Below are positions 26,979 through 35,995 of a stretch of 64,000 nt of DNA, in pieces (the stretch's first letter is position 1; each line of letters starts with the position of its first letter). The stretch lies in assembly GCA_013414765.1 (NCBI GenBank), contig CP058708.1, positions 4,149,553 to 4,213,552 of the forward strand, written 5' to 3'. Position numbers and translations under genes: made by a program. Origin of the DNA: Candidatus Accumulibacter cognatus (GTDB taxonomy: Bacteria; Pseudomonadota; Gammaproteobacteria; Burkholderiales; Rhodocyclaceae). The notes beneath the pieces are model-generated. The model was not told the DNA's origin. It did no database searches and worked only from the letters and a program-made list of their open reading frames with translations.

Positions 26979-27532
26979 CGGTAGCCCTTTCCGGTGCATG
27001 CCGGCCTGCGCGCCGGCATCGTTCGATGAGCGCGGAGCATGCTCCTCGAATTCCCCCTCTTATCCCCCGACCCCTTCCACGGCCCGCGCCGCAGCGCGGG
27101 CCGGCTGCGGCGGCGCGGAAGTTTCAGCGCTTCTGCCGCCGTCAGTCGAGGGTGCGAAAGCGTATTGCGGAAGGTCAGGTCCTGCCGGGAATGCGTTTTC
27201 GCCAATGATACCCGAAGCCTTCCGGACTGGGCTGACCGGCCGATACGCTGCGCCCGATGCGCGGGCGGGGCCTGGACAGCCATGCCAGAAATGGCCCGTT
27301 TTCGAGCGTCGACCGGGACAGGACGGCGAACGGGTGCTCGCTCATGCGCGCGGCTTCGGCAGGGGCTGGCGGTTCCAGGCGATGGCGTCGTCTACGAAGG
27401 TGAAGACGATCGGGATGAGCAGCAGGCTGAGGAAAATCGAGGTGATCAGGCCGCCGATGACGACGATGGCTATCGGCGCACGGAAGCTCGGGTCGGTGCA
27501 GATCCCGATGGCGATCGGCAGCATGCCGGCAC
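26608..27532. repeat. Duplicated block, copy 2
   Basis: Matches 9087-10281 nearly base for base except for a 270-bp deletion whose ends share GATCAG (9408-9413 and 9674-9679 of copy 1). The flanks differ on both sides. Between 26238 and 26417 I see no gene, only an inverted pair of ACCCTCGAA motifs (26311-26320 and 26370-26384) that may be IS ends. Confidence 0.85.
27242..27302 (+). repeat. Dispersed 61-bp repeat with hairpin, copy 2
   Basis: Same repeat as 9991-10051, inside the duplicated block; one change (GACAGCC for GACGGCC) weakens the hairpin stem. Confidence 0.55.
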
Positions 27533-27642
27533 CCATCGCAATGGTGGTCATGACGATCGGCCGCGCCCGCTTGCGGCACGCGTCGAGCAGGGCGTTCCAG
27601 CGGTCGAGGCCGTTCTCGCGGCGGGCGAGGATGACATAGAAG
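27342..27642 (-). pseudogene. RND efflux transporter, C-terminal fragment 2
   Basis: Reads FYVILARRENGLDRWNALLD then RPIVMTTIAMGAGMLP to QPLPKPRA and a stop, corresponding to the last 100 or so residues of the intact pump at 41813-44875. It is longer than fragment 1 at its 5' side, so the two fragments share the 3' end but not the break. The upstream break at about 27642 joins a dihydroorotase-like remnant. Confidence 0.8.
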
Positions 27643-27650
27643 TGATTGAT

Positions 27651-27734
27651 TCAAAGGGTGGTTTTGTAGCGGGTATTAAACATGGGCTGACCTTCGTTGA
27701 CCAGACGGGCGTTGCGGATGAGGAGCGTGCTCAT
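27651..27734 (-). pseudogene. Dihydroorotase-like N-terminal remnant
   Basis: ATG 27734 begins MSTLLIRNARLVNEGQ, the typical beta-strand start of amidohydrolases such as multifunctional dihydroorotase. After 16 residues the sequence changes to PMFNTRYKTTL and a stop. It follows a 41-codon gene by 2 bases, so the two were probably an operon. The assignment to PyrC is from a short stretch only. Confidence 0.45.
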
Positions 27735-27786
27735 CGTCAGAATTCGTTCTGCAGCCGCTTGTAACCCTGCACCAGTTCGTGATTAG

Positions 27787-29223
27787 TTCTACTTTGCCAC
27801 ATTGCGCAAACGGTTGAAATACAGGCTGTTGAGCCACATATCCAATGCTCTATCACACAAGGAGTATGACGATGAGAACTCCCAATTTATTTATTTGGGA
27901 TCGAGCGTGCAGTAGCCGGCTGCTGCGAGAATCTGAGCAGTCATTTTGAGTCGTTCCGAGAGTGTTTCCGCAGTAAGACGCGAAACACGGCCGAACCAGC
28001 TGAACAGTACTTGCGGGGTCTTTTTCAAAGTCCTCGTGCGAACCTGGAACAGATGAGCGAGACGGTGGCGGAGACCGAGTATCACAGCCTTCACCACATG
28101 TTGAGCGATGCCGCATGGGACTTTGAGAAGGTGCGTCGGGAGACGGCGCGACAAGCGGACGACCTGATCGGTAGGCCAGAGGCGGGATTGTTGCTCGATG
28201 AGTCTGGGTTCGAAAAGAAGGGGGACCATTCAGCGGGCGTGGACAGGCAGTATAACGGTCGCCTGGGCAAGGTCGAGAATTCGCAGGTTGGAGTGTATGC
28301 TGCGTTGGCACACGGATCGATGGCCGCGATCATCGACTTCGAGTGGTTCCTGCCAAAGGACTGGGTAGCAGATACCAAGCGTTGCAGGGAAGCCGGGATT
28401 CCGGAATCGGCACAGGTCTTTCGGAGTAAGCCGCAGATGGCTGCCGAGATGGTCAAGCGGGCACGGGCCGCTGGGGTGCGCTTTGGCTTCGTTGGTGCCG
28501 ATGGCCTCTATGGTCACGCGACCTGGTTGCTGTTTGATGGGGACGATGCAGGCGAGGTCTTTGCTACCGAGGTTCACAGCGACCAGCAGTTTTACTTTGC
28601 CGATCCGGGAAAGGCGTGGGTCCCCGCCTGGGAAGCCCGCGAATGGGCCGCGCGCCTGAAACGAAAGGAGTGGCACCCGGTGATCCTGCGCGACGGGGAG
28701 AAGGGTGAAGTGCGTGCGATGTTTGCCCATACCCGCGTATGGATCCGTCATCCGAACAGCGCACAAGCCCGCCCATGGCATCTCCTGGCGCGCCGCGACG
28801 GCACGAAGGTGAAGTTCCTGCTCTCCAACGCGGCGCCCGACACGCCACTTGCCGAACTGGCGCGAATGCAGGCACAGCGCCACTTCATTGAGCGCGCCTT
28901 CGAGGATGCAAAAGGTTGCTGCGGGATGGCCGACTACCAAGTGCGCAAGTGGCGCGCCTGGTATAACCACATGGCGCTCGTCTGCGTCGCTCTGCTCTTT
29001 CTCGTCAAGGAGCGGCGGCAACACTCGCCCTACGCCGAGTTACTGTCCTGTGCCGATGTCTTCGACATGCTCGTGGCTCAGCTCCCGATGAAGATTCACG
29101 GTCGCGAAGACCTCGAGCGAATCATCGCCGAGCGTCATGCGAGACGACAAAGCGCCCGCGACAGCGCCTACCAAAGGCAGCCGCCAGCACCGAAAAATGC
29201 CATTCGAGTCTGTTAAAGTAGAA
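27787..29223 (+). mobile_element. IS701-family element
   Basis: 1437 bp bounded by inverted TTCTACTTT ends. The 4-bp flanks TTAG (27783-27786) and GTAG (29224-29227) approximate the YTAR target of this family with one mismatch. It carries one transposase gene. Confidence 0.75.
27866..29216 (+). CDS. IS701-family transposase, probable frameshift near the start
   Basis: A good ribosome site (AAGGAG) precedes ATG 27866, but that frame ends after 27 codons. The long frame begins one base over with ELPIYLFGIERAVAGCCENL and continues to 29216, lacking an ATG/GTG/TTG before 28011. A single-base change around codon 4 reconciles the two. The transposase core is otherwise complete: LLLDESGFEKKG (first Asp), FGFVGADGLYG (second Asp), RHFIERAFEDAKGCCGM (Glu region) and WRAWYNHMALVCVAL. 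Whether it is still active depends on that start. Confidence 0.75.
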
Positions 29224-29531
29224 GTAGTTACAGGAATTTCTCCAACAAAGAACTCGTTGCCGTCGGCCAGCAAGTGGCGGGTGAACTCCGAGAGGTCTTT
29301 CATGACATTGTGTAAGAGGAAAGAAGGGGGCCGGGTTCAGACCCCATTTCTACTTTCTACTAAAAGCCTTTCAAACGGGGTGACGTTGTATGGAATTTCG
29401 CGCAAGCGGATGGTCACGGCCACGGCCGGGGTCTGTTAACAGGTGGATTGTGGCGTGTTGCGGCGCAACATGCGGGCGAGTGGACCGGGGCTCAGGGAAG
29501 GTTTCACCGCCGCAAATCCGGCGCTTGATTC

Positions 29532-29566
29532 TTGACCGAATAGTGTATATTGTTCGTGTATATAGC
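29532..29566 (+). promoter_or_regulatory. vapBC promoter with direct repeats
   Basis: TTGACC followed by two GTGTATAT direct repeats (about 29543-29550 and 29556-29563), an AT-rich island in GC-rich DNA 17 bases upstream of vapB. The repeats overlap any -10 element, as expected for an operator bound by the VapBC complex. Confidence 0.5.
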
Positions 29567-29582
29567 ATTTTTGAGGCCATCC

Positions 29583-29816
29583 ATGCCCGCCAGTACCGTC
29601 TTCACCAACAATCGCACCCAGGCGGTTCGCCTGCCCGCCGAACTGCGCTTTCCGGATTCGATCAAGAAGGTCGATGTGCGGGCCGTCGGCCAGGAACGCA
29701 TCATTGCCCCTGCCGAAGCGGCCTGGGACAGTTTTTTCCTGGGCGAAAAAACCGTGACCGACGATTTTCTGCCGGAACGGGCCACCCAGGAGCAGCCGGA
29801 TCGGGAAAACCTTTAA
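29583..29816 (+). CDS. vapB: VapB-type antitoxin (AbrB/MazE-like fold)
   Basis: 77 residues from ATG 29583. The N-terminus STVFTNNRTQAVRLPAELRF is the swapped-hairpin DNA-binding signature of VapB/VagC antitoxins. The C-terminus (WDSFFLGEKTVTDDFLPERA) matches the toxin-wrapping tail of this group. Expected to neutralise the adjacent VapC and repress their shared promoter. The gap to vapC is 3 bases. Confidence 0.9.
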   Translation: MPASTVFTNNRTQAVRLPAELRFPDSIKKVDVRAVGQERIIAPAEAAWDSFFLGEKTVTDDFLPERATQEQPDRENL

Positions 29817-29819
29817 TCC

Positions 29820-30224
29820 GTGCTGACCCACTTGCTCGATACCAACATCGTCATCTACGTCGTCAAGCGGCGTCCAATCGAGGCTTTGGCGTCCTTCAAC
29901 CGCCACTACGGCCGCTTGGCCGTCTCAGCCATCACCCTCGCCGAGCTGGTCCATGGCGCCGAGAAAAGCAGCGACCCCGCCCGCAATCTTTCCGTGGTCG
30001 AGGATTTCTGCAGCCGCCTGAGCGTCCTGCCCTATGGCGAGCGGGAGGCCTACCACTACGGCAGCATCCGCGCCGCGTTGGAAAAGCTGGGCCAGCCCAT
30101 CGGCGTCAACGACCTGCACATTGCGGCTCAGGCGCGGGCCCACGGGTTGGTCCTGGTCACCAACAACCAGCGAGAATTCGAGCGGGTGCCGGGGCTAATG
30201 CTGGAAAACTGGGTAGCAGGGTGA
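29820..30224 (+). CDS. vapC: VapC-type PIN-domain toxin ribonuclease
   Basis: 134 residues from GTG 29820, translationally coupled to vapB. PIN-domain acidic residues are visible: LLDTNIVIY (Asp), VSAITLAELVHG (Glu), GVNDLHIAAQA (Asp) and the final TNNQREFERV motif. Family knowledge: Mg2+-dependent endoribonuclease, often cutting initiator tRNA or rRNA. The pair is intact in an otherwise degraded region, fitting its addictive nature. Confidence 0.93.
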   Translation: MLTHLLDTNIVIYVVKRRPIEALASFNRHYGRLAVSAITLAELVHGAEKSSDPARNLSVVEDFCSRLSVLPYGEREAYHYGSIRAALEKLGQPIGVNDLHIAAQARAHGLVLVTNNQREFERVPGLMLENWVAG

Positions 30225-30470
30225 AGGGAAGAGCTCTTTTGAAATGTAGATCGTAAATTCGCCCCTTCAAAATTAGCTTTTTCGCCACCAACGGAATGGA
30301 TCCTCAAGGTAGATTTATTCACAAACTCTCAGAGGCTGTGAATTTTTCACTTCCGCACCACGTTGGGCACAACCAGACGGCTGGCGCCCGCCTGCGCCCA
30401 ATGATGCTTAATGCATGTTTTGGCTGGCCTTGTGGCCTGGATCTCCCCCTTTTCCGCGCCTTTCTCCCGA

Positions 30471-31853
30471 TTACCCTGCCATTGGCGGTACTGCGGACGT
30501 TCCTGTCCCTATGCCGACCAGTTCGGGGGCGAGCGGAGCGGCGCGCATGAGGTTGTGCGCCAGTGCGAACAGCAGCGCGACGCCCTTGACTTTCTTCAGC
30601 CCGCGAACCAGTCAGCCCTTCAGGCTGCGGTTGCGTGCCGGCGCATTCACCCATTCGGCAGTCGCCGCGCGATCCTTGTAGAGCGCCTTGGCCTCATCGC
30701 TTCCCATACGTTCCCGCCATTTAGCCACCGCCGGGCTGTCCTTTGCCTTCGTTTGGTGAACGTCGACTGCCGGGTCTTTAGTCTTCGGCACGGGCGCATA
30801 GACGGTGGTCTCCCCAGCCACCGCGTCGAGTTGCCCATGCCAGGATAGCCGCCATCGACCCGCCAACTCTCCGGGGTCTGACCACAGCGTTCGCTGACCT
30901 GCTCAACCATGGGTGACCTCTGTCCCTGATCGCTGCCGGCGGTCACCACCTCCACACCGATGATCACCTGACTTTCGATGTCGGTGGCGTACTGAAAGTT
31001 GAACGCCGGCCGAAATCCCCCATCCCCCATCTTCATGACCGTGGCGTCAGCATCGGTGGTCGAGGCACGCGCTTCCTTCGGGTCCTTTCCTTGACCCTGC
31101 TTGATCGCCGCCCGCTCGGGAAGCCGAGCCAAGGCGGCTTCAATACGCGCTTCCCGTTCCTCCGCCGCACGCCGCTGTGCGGCTTGCTTGCGCGCCGTTT
31201 CGCCGACCGGGTCGTCATCCACTGGCGCCTTGAGGCGGCTCACCTGCTCCCGCGCCACTTCGAGGCACGCTTTGAGCTTCTCTTCTCGCCGGAACGAGGC
31301 GGCTCCCTCACTCGCTCGTACGCGCATCCCGTCCTGCGCCGCCGCCTTGAGCTTGACGGCACCCGCGGCCATCAGACTCGCGACGTGGTCGGTCAGCAGG
31401 TCGTCCAGGGCGTCCCCTGGGTGGCTGCGAAAATCGGCGAGGGGGTGGTCATTGACTGGCACACCACCACAGAGCCAGCGGTAGGCGTCATGCGCTTGGC
31501 GTCAACCGGGCCAGCGTACGCGCACTGCCGACGCCTTCCAGGGTGGCGTACAGCCACAGAGCGTACAGAATCTCCGGCGCAATGGCCGCTCGTCCTACTC
31601 CGCCCTCAACCACTTTGATTCCGGCATACAGCCCTTCCAGGTTCTGCCGCTCAACATACCCCTAGACAATCCTGGCCCGGTGCCCAGGCGGTAGCAGCGA
31701 TTCCAGGTCACTCGCCCGCCATTCGAGTTGATTGTGGTTCGGCATCAGTACGCGCGCTGCCGCCTTTGGTGACGATGCCTTCGCACTACTCTGGCTCGTC
31801 GGCTTCGCTGGCGTCATCGGTTCGTCGGGAAAAAGCGGAGAAGTCTCGGTCAT
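30471..31853 (-). pseudogene. IS1182-family transposase, multiply broken
   Basis: Starts MTETSPLFPDEP at 31853. A TAG at 31662 breaks the N-terminal part after PPGHRARIV. A small indel near 31495 separates LEGVGSARTLARL from HDAYRWLCGGVPVNDHPL. The core ASTTDADATVMKMGDGGFRP and NFQYATD continues to about 30850, where a frameshift leads to YAPVPKTKDPAVDV and CPARNRSLKG-like end sequence. A TGA at 30612 precedes KKVKGVALLFALAHNLMR in the same frame. At least four lesions, so inactive. Between 30225 and 30470 I see no gene. Confidence 0.8.
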
Positions 31854-31889
31854 GCTCGTAACCTGGCAACATCCATGACTCCAGCACTA

Positions 31890-32655
31890 ATCTCGAGTGC
31901 TCGACCCGAATCCCCATGGCGACCGCCTGCGCGCCCGCTCGCACGGCTATCTATCGTCGTCGCCGGCCCGAACGCACCGTGCTCTATCGCACCGTGCAGA
32001 CGCACCTCGCCACCTGGCTCGAACTCACCTTCGACCGTCGGCAGGGCGCTGCCGGTCCGGCGTATGTCGAGCGGGAGTTCCGCCGCTATCTCGAATGCGG
32101 CATTCTCGCGCATGGCTTTGCGCGCGCTCGATGCGCCGAGTGCGGCCACGATTTTCTCATCGCCTGATCGTGCAAGGGCCGTGGTGTCTGTCCCGCTTGT
32201 AACACCCGTCGGATGGTCGAAACCGCCGCCCATCTGGCCGACCACGTTTTGCCGCAACTGCCGGTCCGTCAGTGGGTGCTGTCGATTCCCAAGCGGTTGC
32301 GCTATCCCCTCGAACATGATCGGGCGATCGAGACGCTGGCGCTGCGCATTTTCCTGAGCGTGGTGGAACAAGCCTTGCGCCGCGCCTGCCGGGCGGCGGG
32401 TTCCGATTCGCGGATCGGCGCGGTGGCCTTCCTCCACCGCTTTGGCGCGCTGCTCCATCCGCATGAGCACTTCCACTGCCTCGTCATCGAAGGAGATTTC
32501 GAGGCGGACGCTTCAGGAGTAGCGACGTTTCACGAAAGCCGTGTCCCCGACCAGAAGTGGCTCGACGAGGTCCACGCCAAGGTCCGCCGCCGTCTGCTGC
32601 ACGCGCTGACCCGACGCGGTGTGCTTGAGCCGGAAGATGCCGAGACGATAGCGAA
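31890..32655 (+). pseudogene. IS91-family transposase, copy C (3'-truncated)
   Basis: The left 648 bp match copy A, beginning at ATCTCGAGTGCTCGAC. The frame is continuous across the zinc ribbon ([13 protein letters not shown]) where copies A and B have a 1-base deletion, but a TGA at 32167 replaces the Trp of IAWSCKG. The core [17 protein letters not shown] is present. The gene is cut at about 32655, where it runs into a dacB fragment on the opposite strand. Non-functional, but closest to the ancestral reading frame. Confidence 0.85.
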
Positions 32656-33030
32656 CTTGGGGTCGCTGCTGCCCTTGAGGTAAAGGTTGCCGCCCAGCTT
32701 GCCCTCCACCGGATCGGCCTCGGCGAAGGCAGTCGTCTTCCAGGTCCAGGCGGGGCCGAGCAGGTCGAGGGCGGCGTAGGTGGTCACCAGCTTCATGACC
32801 GAGGCGGGATTCATCGCCTGGCGGGCGTTGTGGGACACCAGGGTGAAGTGGGAATCAACGGAATGAACCACCACCGCCACACTGTTCGCGGGAATCTGGA
32901 CGGACTTGAGGGCGCTGAGGACAGGCGGGGGAAGCCCTTCGGCGGCGACAACGGCGGGGCCGCACAGCAGGAAAACAAAGGGGGGAGGCGCCGGAAGGGG
33001 GGCGTGGCGAAGTTGGGGGCGCGAGTGGAA
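32656..33030 (-). pseudogene. dacB: D-Ala-D-Ala carboxypeptidase (PBP4/DacB), N-terminal fragment
   Basis: Reads PFVFLLCGPAVVAAEGLPPP (signal peptide end), then SVAVVVHSVDSHF, the catalytic motif NPASVMKLVTTYAAL (S-x-x-K) and [11 protein letters not shown] before joining IS91 copy C at about 32655. The SxN and KTG motifs are lost. No clear start codon is present in the same frame, so the 5' end may also be damaged. Divergent from the sir2 fragment at 33095. Confidence 0.7.
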
Positions 33031-33094
33031 AGTCCATTGTGGCGCGGCTTACGGTGAGTCGATAATGCGGGCATTCTACGGAAGGACCGCCGCC

Positions 33095-33367
33095 ATGGAC
33101 ACCTCGTCCCTTGCCCGCGCCGCTCGCCTGATCGCGACCGCCGATGCGCTCTTCATCACTGCCGGCGCCGGCATGGGAGTGGATTCCGGCCTTCCTGACT
33201 TCCGTGGCCGGCAGGGCTTCTGGCGGGCCTACCCGGCGGTCGCCCGGGCGCGGATCGATTTCGAGGAGGTGGCCTCGCCCGCAAGCTTCCGCCGCGACCC
33301 GGTGCTGGCCTGGGGATTCTACGGCCACCGCCTGGCCACAGCCTGTCGTGAGTTCGCCGCCCTCGCC
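33095..33367 (+). pseudogene. Sir2-family NAD-dependent deacetylase, N-terminal fragment
   Basis: ATG 33095 with a GGAAGGA site. Reads ALFITAGAGMGVDSGLPDFR (NAD-binding GAG-S/D-GLPDFR motif), then GFWRAYP and WGFYGHRLATACREFA before unrelated sequence starts at about 33367. The zinc-binding and catalytic His portions are absent. The frame runs on into unrelated sequence to 33673. Confidence 0.75.
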
Positions 33368-33498
33368 TCGTTCAGGGGGTGCCAAACGCCAATCTGTGGG
33401 GTGGCAGGTAGCGACGCCAGCGCCGAATATCAAAGTACATCGCCGGCCCGCTGGATGACACCTCCAGCCCGCCGGCCGAACATCGGCAGGAGGTCGGC

Positions 33499-33711
33499 AT
33501 GGCCAGCATTCAGTCACCAGCGGGCACCTAGGACGCTTATGTCCTGTGGTTTGCTTCCCTGTTCAACCCGGGCCGCGGCGTCCAGGTGCCTTGTGATCAG
33601 TCAGGGCATGTGGCGCTTGACGACCTGCCGGACAGGCTCAGGAACGCCTACTTCTGCGCCAGGGCTCTGGTAGGCCAATGGCACTACCTTTATTCGACCA
33701 GCGCCTGCTGA
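33499..33711 (+). pseudogene. Small hypothetical protein with in-frame TAG
   Basis: A very strong AGGAGG site precedes ATG 33499. Ten codons (MASIQSPAGT) are followed by TAG, and the same frame continues DAYVLWFASLFNPGRGVQVP to a TGA at 33711. The conserved-looking YVLWFASLFNPGR stretch suggests a real small gene whose 3' end merges with the truncated IS3. Function unknown. Confidence 0.4.
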
Positions 33712-34469
33712 GCCTCGGCGCGCGTGCGGAAATGTTCTCCATGCACGCACTCGACCTTGACCGTGCCGTTGCCCTATTCCATCGGCGCATTGTCCCAGCA
33801 GTCGCCCTTGCGGCTCATGGAAACTGTAATTCCGCGCGCCTGGAGAACCTTGCGATAGTCGCTGGCGGCGTATTGCGACCCGCGATCCGAGTGATGCATC
33901 AGGCCCGGCGCCGGGTTCCGCCAGCCCAAGGCCACGGCCAGCGCTGCCAGCGTCAGCTCTTGCGGTACCGTCGCACTCATCGCCCAGCCAACCAGCTTGC
34001 GTGAGAACAGATCAAGCAGCAGTGCCAGGTACAACCAGCCCTCGTCGGTCGGGATGTAGGTCAGGTCCGCCAGCCACTTCTGGTTCGGCGCGGTGGCCTC
34101 GAAATCTCGTCCGAGAACGTTTGGAGCGACCGGATGGAGATGCTTCGAGTCCGTGGTCACCACGCGGAACCGGCGCCGTTTGCGACTGTCCAGCCCATGG
34201 ATGCGCATGAGGCGCCCAATCCGTTTCTCATTGACCGGTCGGCCCAGAACGGCACCCACCTCGGCCGTCATTCGCCGACGACCATAGCGGCCCTGATGCC
34301 GCGTCTGAGCACGACGAATCTCCGCCACGATCCGCACCTGTTCGGCCGTGCGAGCCGCCGGAGCCCGAGACCGCGCCGTGTAGAAACCACTGGCCGATAC
34401 CCCTAGCAACTCGCACATCGGCCGCACCGGATAGGAGCCGATATGCGCTTCGATCCACGAGTACTTCAC
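33690..34469 (-). pseudogene. IS3-family transposase OrfB, 3'-truncated
   Basis: Starts VKYSWIEAHIGSYPV at 34469 and has the DDE core: KWLADLTYIPT (Asp), LMHHSDRGSQYA (Asp), SRKGDCWDNAPME (Glu). A TAG follows the catalytic Glu at 33774. The frame then resumes VKVECVHGEHFRTRAEAQQA and ends at 33690, where the last 25 or so residues are replaced by unrelated sequence. Inactive. Confidence 0.85.
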
Positions 34470-34767
34470 ATCGACTCCTTGGCGAAGTACGCCGCCGCTT
34501 TTTTTTTAGGATCCCTTTCTCCATCCGCAGCTTCGCAACCTCTTGCCGCAATCGCGTCACCTCCGGTTCCAGTTCGCTCACCGGCCCTCTCATCGACCCT
34601 TGGGTCGGTGCCTCGCCTCGACGCGCCCGCGCGACCCAGTTCGCCAACGTCTTCGCCGACATCTCCAACGACCGCGCCACCGCCGGATCGCTGCGCCCGC
34701 CATCAACCACCTGTTGCACCGACGCCTTCCGAAACTCCGGCGGGTAATGCCGATTCACTCTCTTCAT
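34466..34767 (-). CDS. IS3-family OrfA (helix-turn-helix)
   Basis: ATG 34767 with a GGAGG site. Reads MKRVNRHYPPEFRKASVQQV, SLEMSAKTLANWVARAR (helix-turn-helix) and a leucine-zipper end VTRLRQEVAKLRMEKGIL. An A9 run (about 34500-34508) follows. Read with a -1 shift it gives the usual KKAAAYFAKESM ending at the TGA overlapping OrfB; without a shift the frame runs on in an unusual reading to 34228. Slippage at the run normally makes the OrfAB fusion. Confidence 0.7.
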
Positions 34768-34783
34768 GTCCAACCTCCACAAG

Positions 34784-34844
34784 GATACGCTGCGCCCGAT
34801 GCGCAGACGGGGCCTGGACGGCCATGCCAGAAATGGCCCGTTTT
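34784..34844 (+). repeat. Dispersed 61-bp repeat with hairpin, copy 3
   Basis: Same GATACGCTGCGCCCGATGCG...GGCCAT/ATGGCC-CGTTTT unit as at 9991 and 27242, but outside the duplicated block, directly at the IS3 left end. From 34845 to 35101 a minus-strand frame MAHDTWRVFVFFDAFGSIRS (start 34963) looks like the beginning of a truncated gene that I cannot name. Confidence 0.6.
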
Positions 34845-35101
34845 CCGACTCCACCGCCTCCGGCCATGAACAGGCTGCCGACGCGTAGGTTCGAACCGGC
34901 GGCGGATCGGATCGAGCCGAACGCGTCGAAAAACACGAATACGCGCCAGGTGTCGTGTGCCATCAGCTAGAATGGACGGCATCGGATTCGCAGCAGGGAG
35001 GCGTGCCAATCCTGCGCGGGACGGCGGACTCTGGCCGCTTGCCGGCCATCAGCCGTCGCCTCGCCGGCATGGCCCGCGATCACGTTCAGGAGGCCTCGGT
35101 C

Positions 35102-35902
35102 ATGTCGGCACATGCCTATCTCTCACAGTTGCAACTCGCGCCCGTCGCCGTGCGCGCCACGACCTCCGATTCGACGACGCATGCGCTGCGTTCCGGTGCG
35201 GGCAGTGCCGAAGCCGCAGCAGACACGGCCGGGATACCGCTCACCGATGTGCGCGCCGCCGTCGATGTCGGCAGCCTGGTGAGCTTCGTCGACGGACTCG
35301 ACGCGCAGAGCAAGGACGACGTGCTCGATTCCCTGCAGCTCGCCCAGCGTGCGGCAAACGCTGCCGCCGACCGCTTTGCCGATGTGCGCAACTGGTACCA
35401 CCAGTACCTCGACGTGCTCGGCCAGATCGGCTGGGTGACCGGGCAGTTCGCCTTCCTGGAACGTGAGCAGAGCGAAGGCGACCTGCGCATGGACCAGGCC
35501 GCGCTGTCCGTCCTGATGGCGATCGCGACGCAGAACCAGCTGGCCATCCTGAAGGAGGCGGTATCCGCGCTCGGCTCGCTGGCCAGCAGCGACGGCACCA
35601 TCAGCCTGTTTGCGCAGATGAGCGCCCACGAGGGGCTCGGCAACTTCCAGATGGGCGCGGCGCAGCGTGCCGGCAACGGCGTGGTCGAGCTGGCGATGGG
35701 CGCCTACCACTTCCGGGCCGTGGACAGCACCGACCGGATCGTCTTCTTCAAGCGCAGCACGCGGGCGCTGAAGCTGTGGACGGCTGCCCAGCGGATGACG
35801 CTGAACACCGCCAGCTATGCGGAAAACCGGGCGCAAATCCGGCAGATGCTTGGCGAGGAACGCCAGCGCGCGATCGCGGCGATCCGGCTCAAGCCGCTCT
35901 GA
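35102..35902 (+). CDS. Uncharacterised 266-aa protein paired with the CHAT gene
   Basis: ATG 35102 with GGAGG 8 bases upstream. No family recognised, no signal peptide. The N-terminal 60 residues are Ser/Thr/Ala-rich and probably flexible (TTSDSTTHALRSGAGSAEAA). Helical stretches follow (SLVSFVDGLDAQSKDDVLDS, WYHQYLDVLGQIGWVTGQFA, ALSVLMAIATQNQLAILKEA) and then a mixed C-terminal part with NGVVELAMGAYHFRAVD, RIVFFKRSTRALKLW and AQRMTLNTASYAENR. The CHAT-STAND gene starts 93 bp downstream on the same strand, so the two form an operon. A role as the protease's substrate or effector, possibly membrane-active, is inference. Confidence 0.75.
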   Translation: MSAHAYLSQLQLAPVAVRATTSDSTTHALRSGAGSAEAAADTAGIPLTDVRAAVDVGSLVSFVDGLDAQSKDDVLDSLQLAQRAANAAADRFADVRNWYHQYLDVLGQIGWVTGQFAFLEREQSEGDLRMDQAALSVLMAIATQNQLAILKEAVSALGSLASSDGTISLFAQMSAHEGLGNFQMGAAQRAGNGVVELAMGAYHFRAVDSTDRIVFFKRSTRALKLWTAAQRMTLNTASYAENRAQIRQMLGEERQRAIAAIRLKPL

Positions 35903-35995
35903 TCGGCCCGGCACGGGCATCGGTTGCCGCCGCGCCGCGTGTTTCCGACAGAGAGCAGCAACAGAAATCGATCAAACCGAAAGGAACCCACCACC

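Larger units (their letters stand above)
27737..29303 (-). pseudogene. 41-codon gene split by IS701
   Basis: From ATG 29303 the frame reads MKDLSEFTRHLLADGNEFF and VGEIPVT, then hits the IS701 element. Beyond it the frame resumes NHELVQGYKRLQNEF and a stop at 27737. Removing the IS and one target copy joins VTNHELV in frame, giving a 41-residue protein directly upstream of the dihydroorotase-like start. No family recognised. Confidence 0.6.

Noticed and set aside
33095-33367. Sir2 fragment as a defence effector
   Set aside because: Only about 90 residues remain, the N-terminus matches ordinary deacetylases, and the catalytic half is gone.
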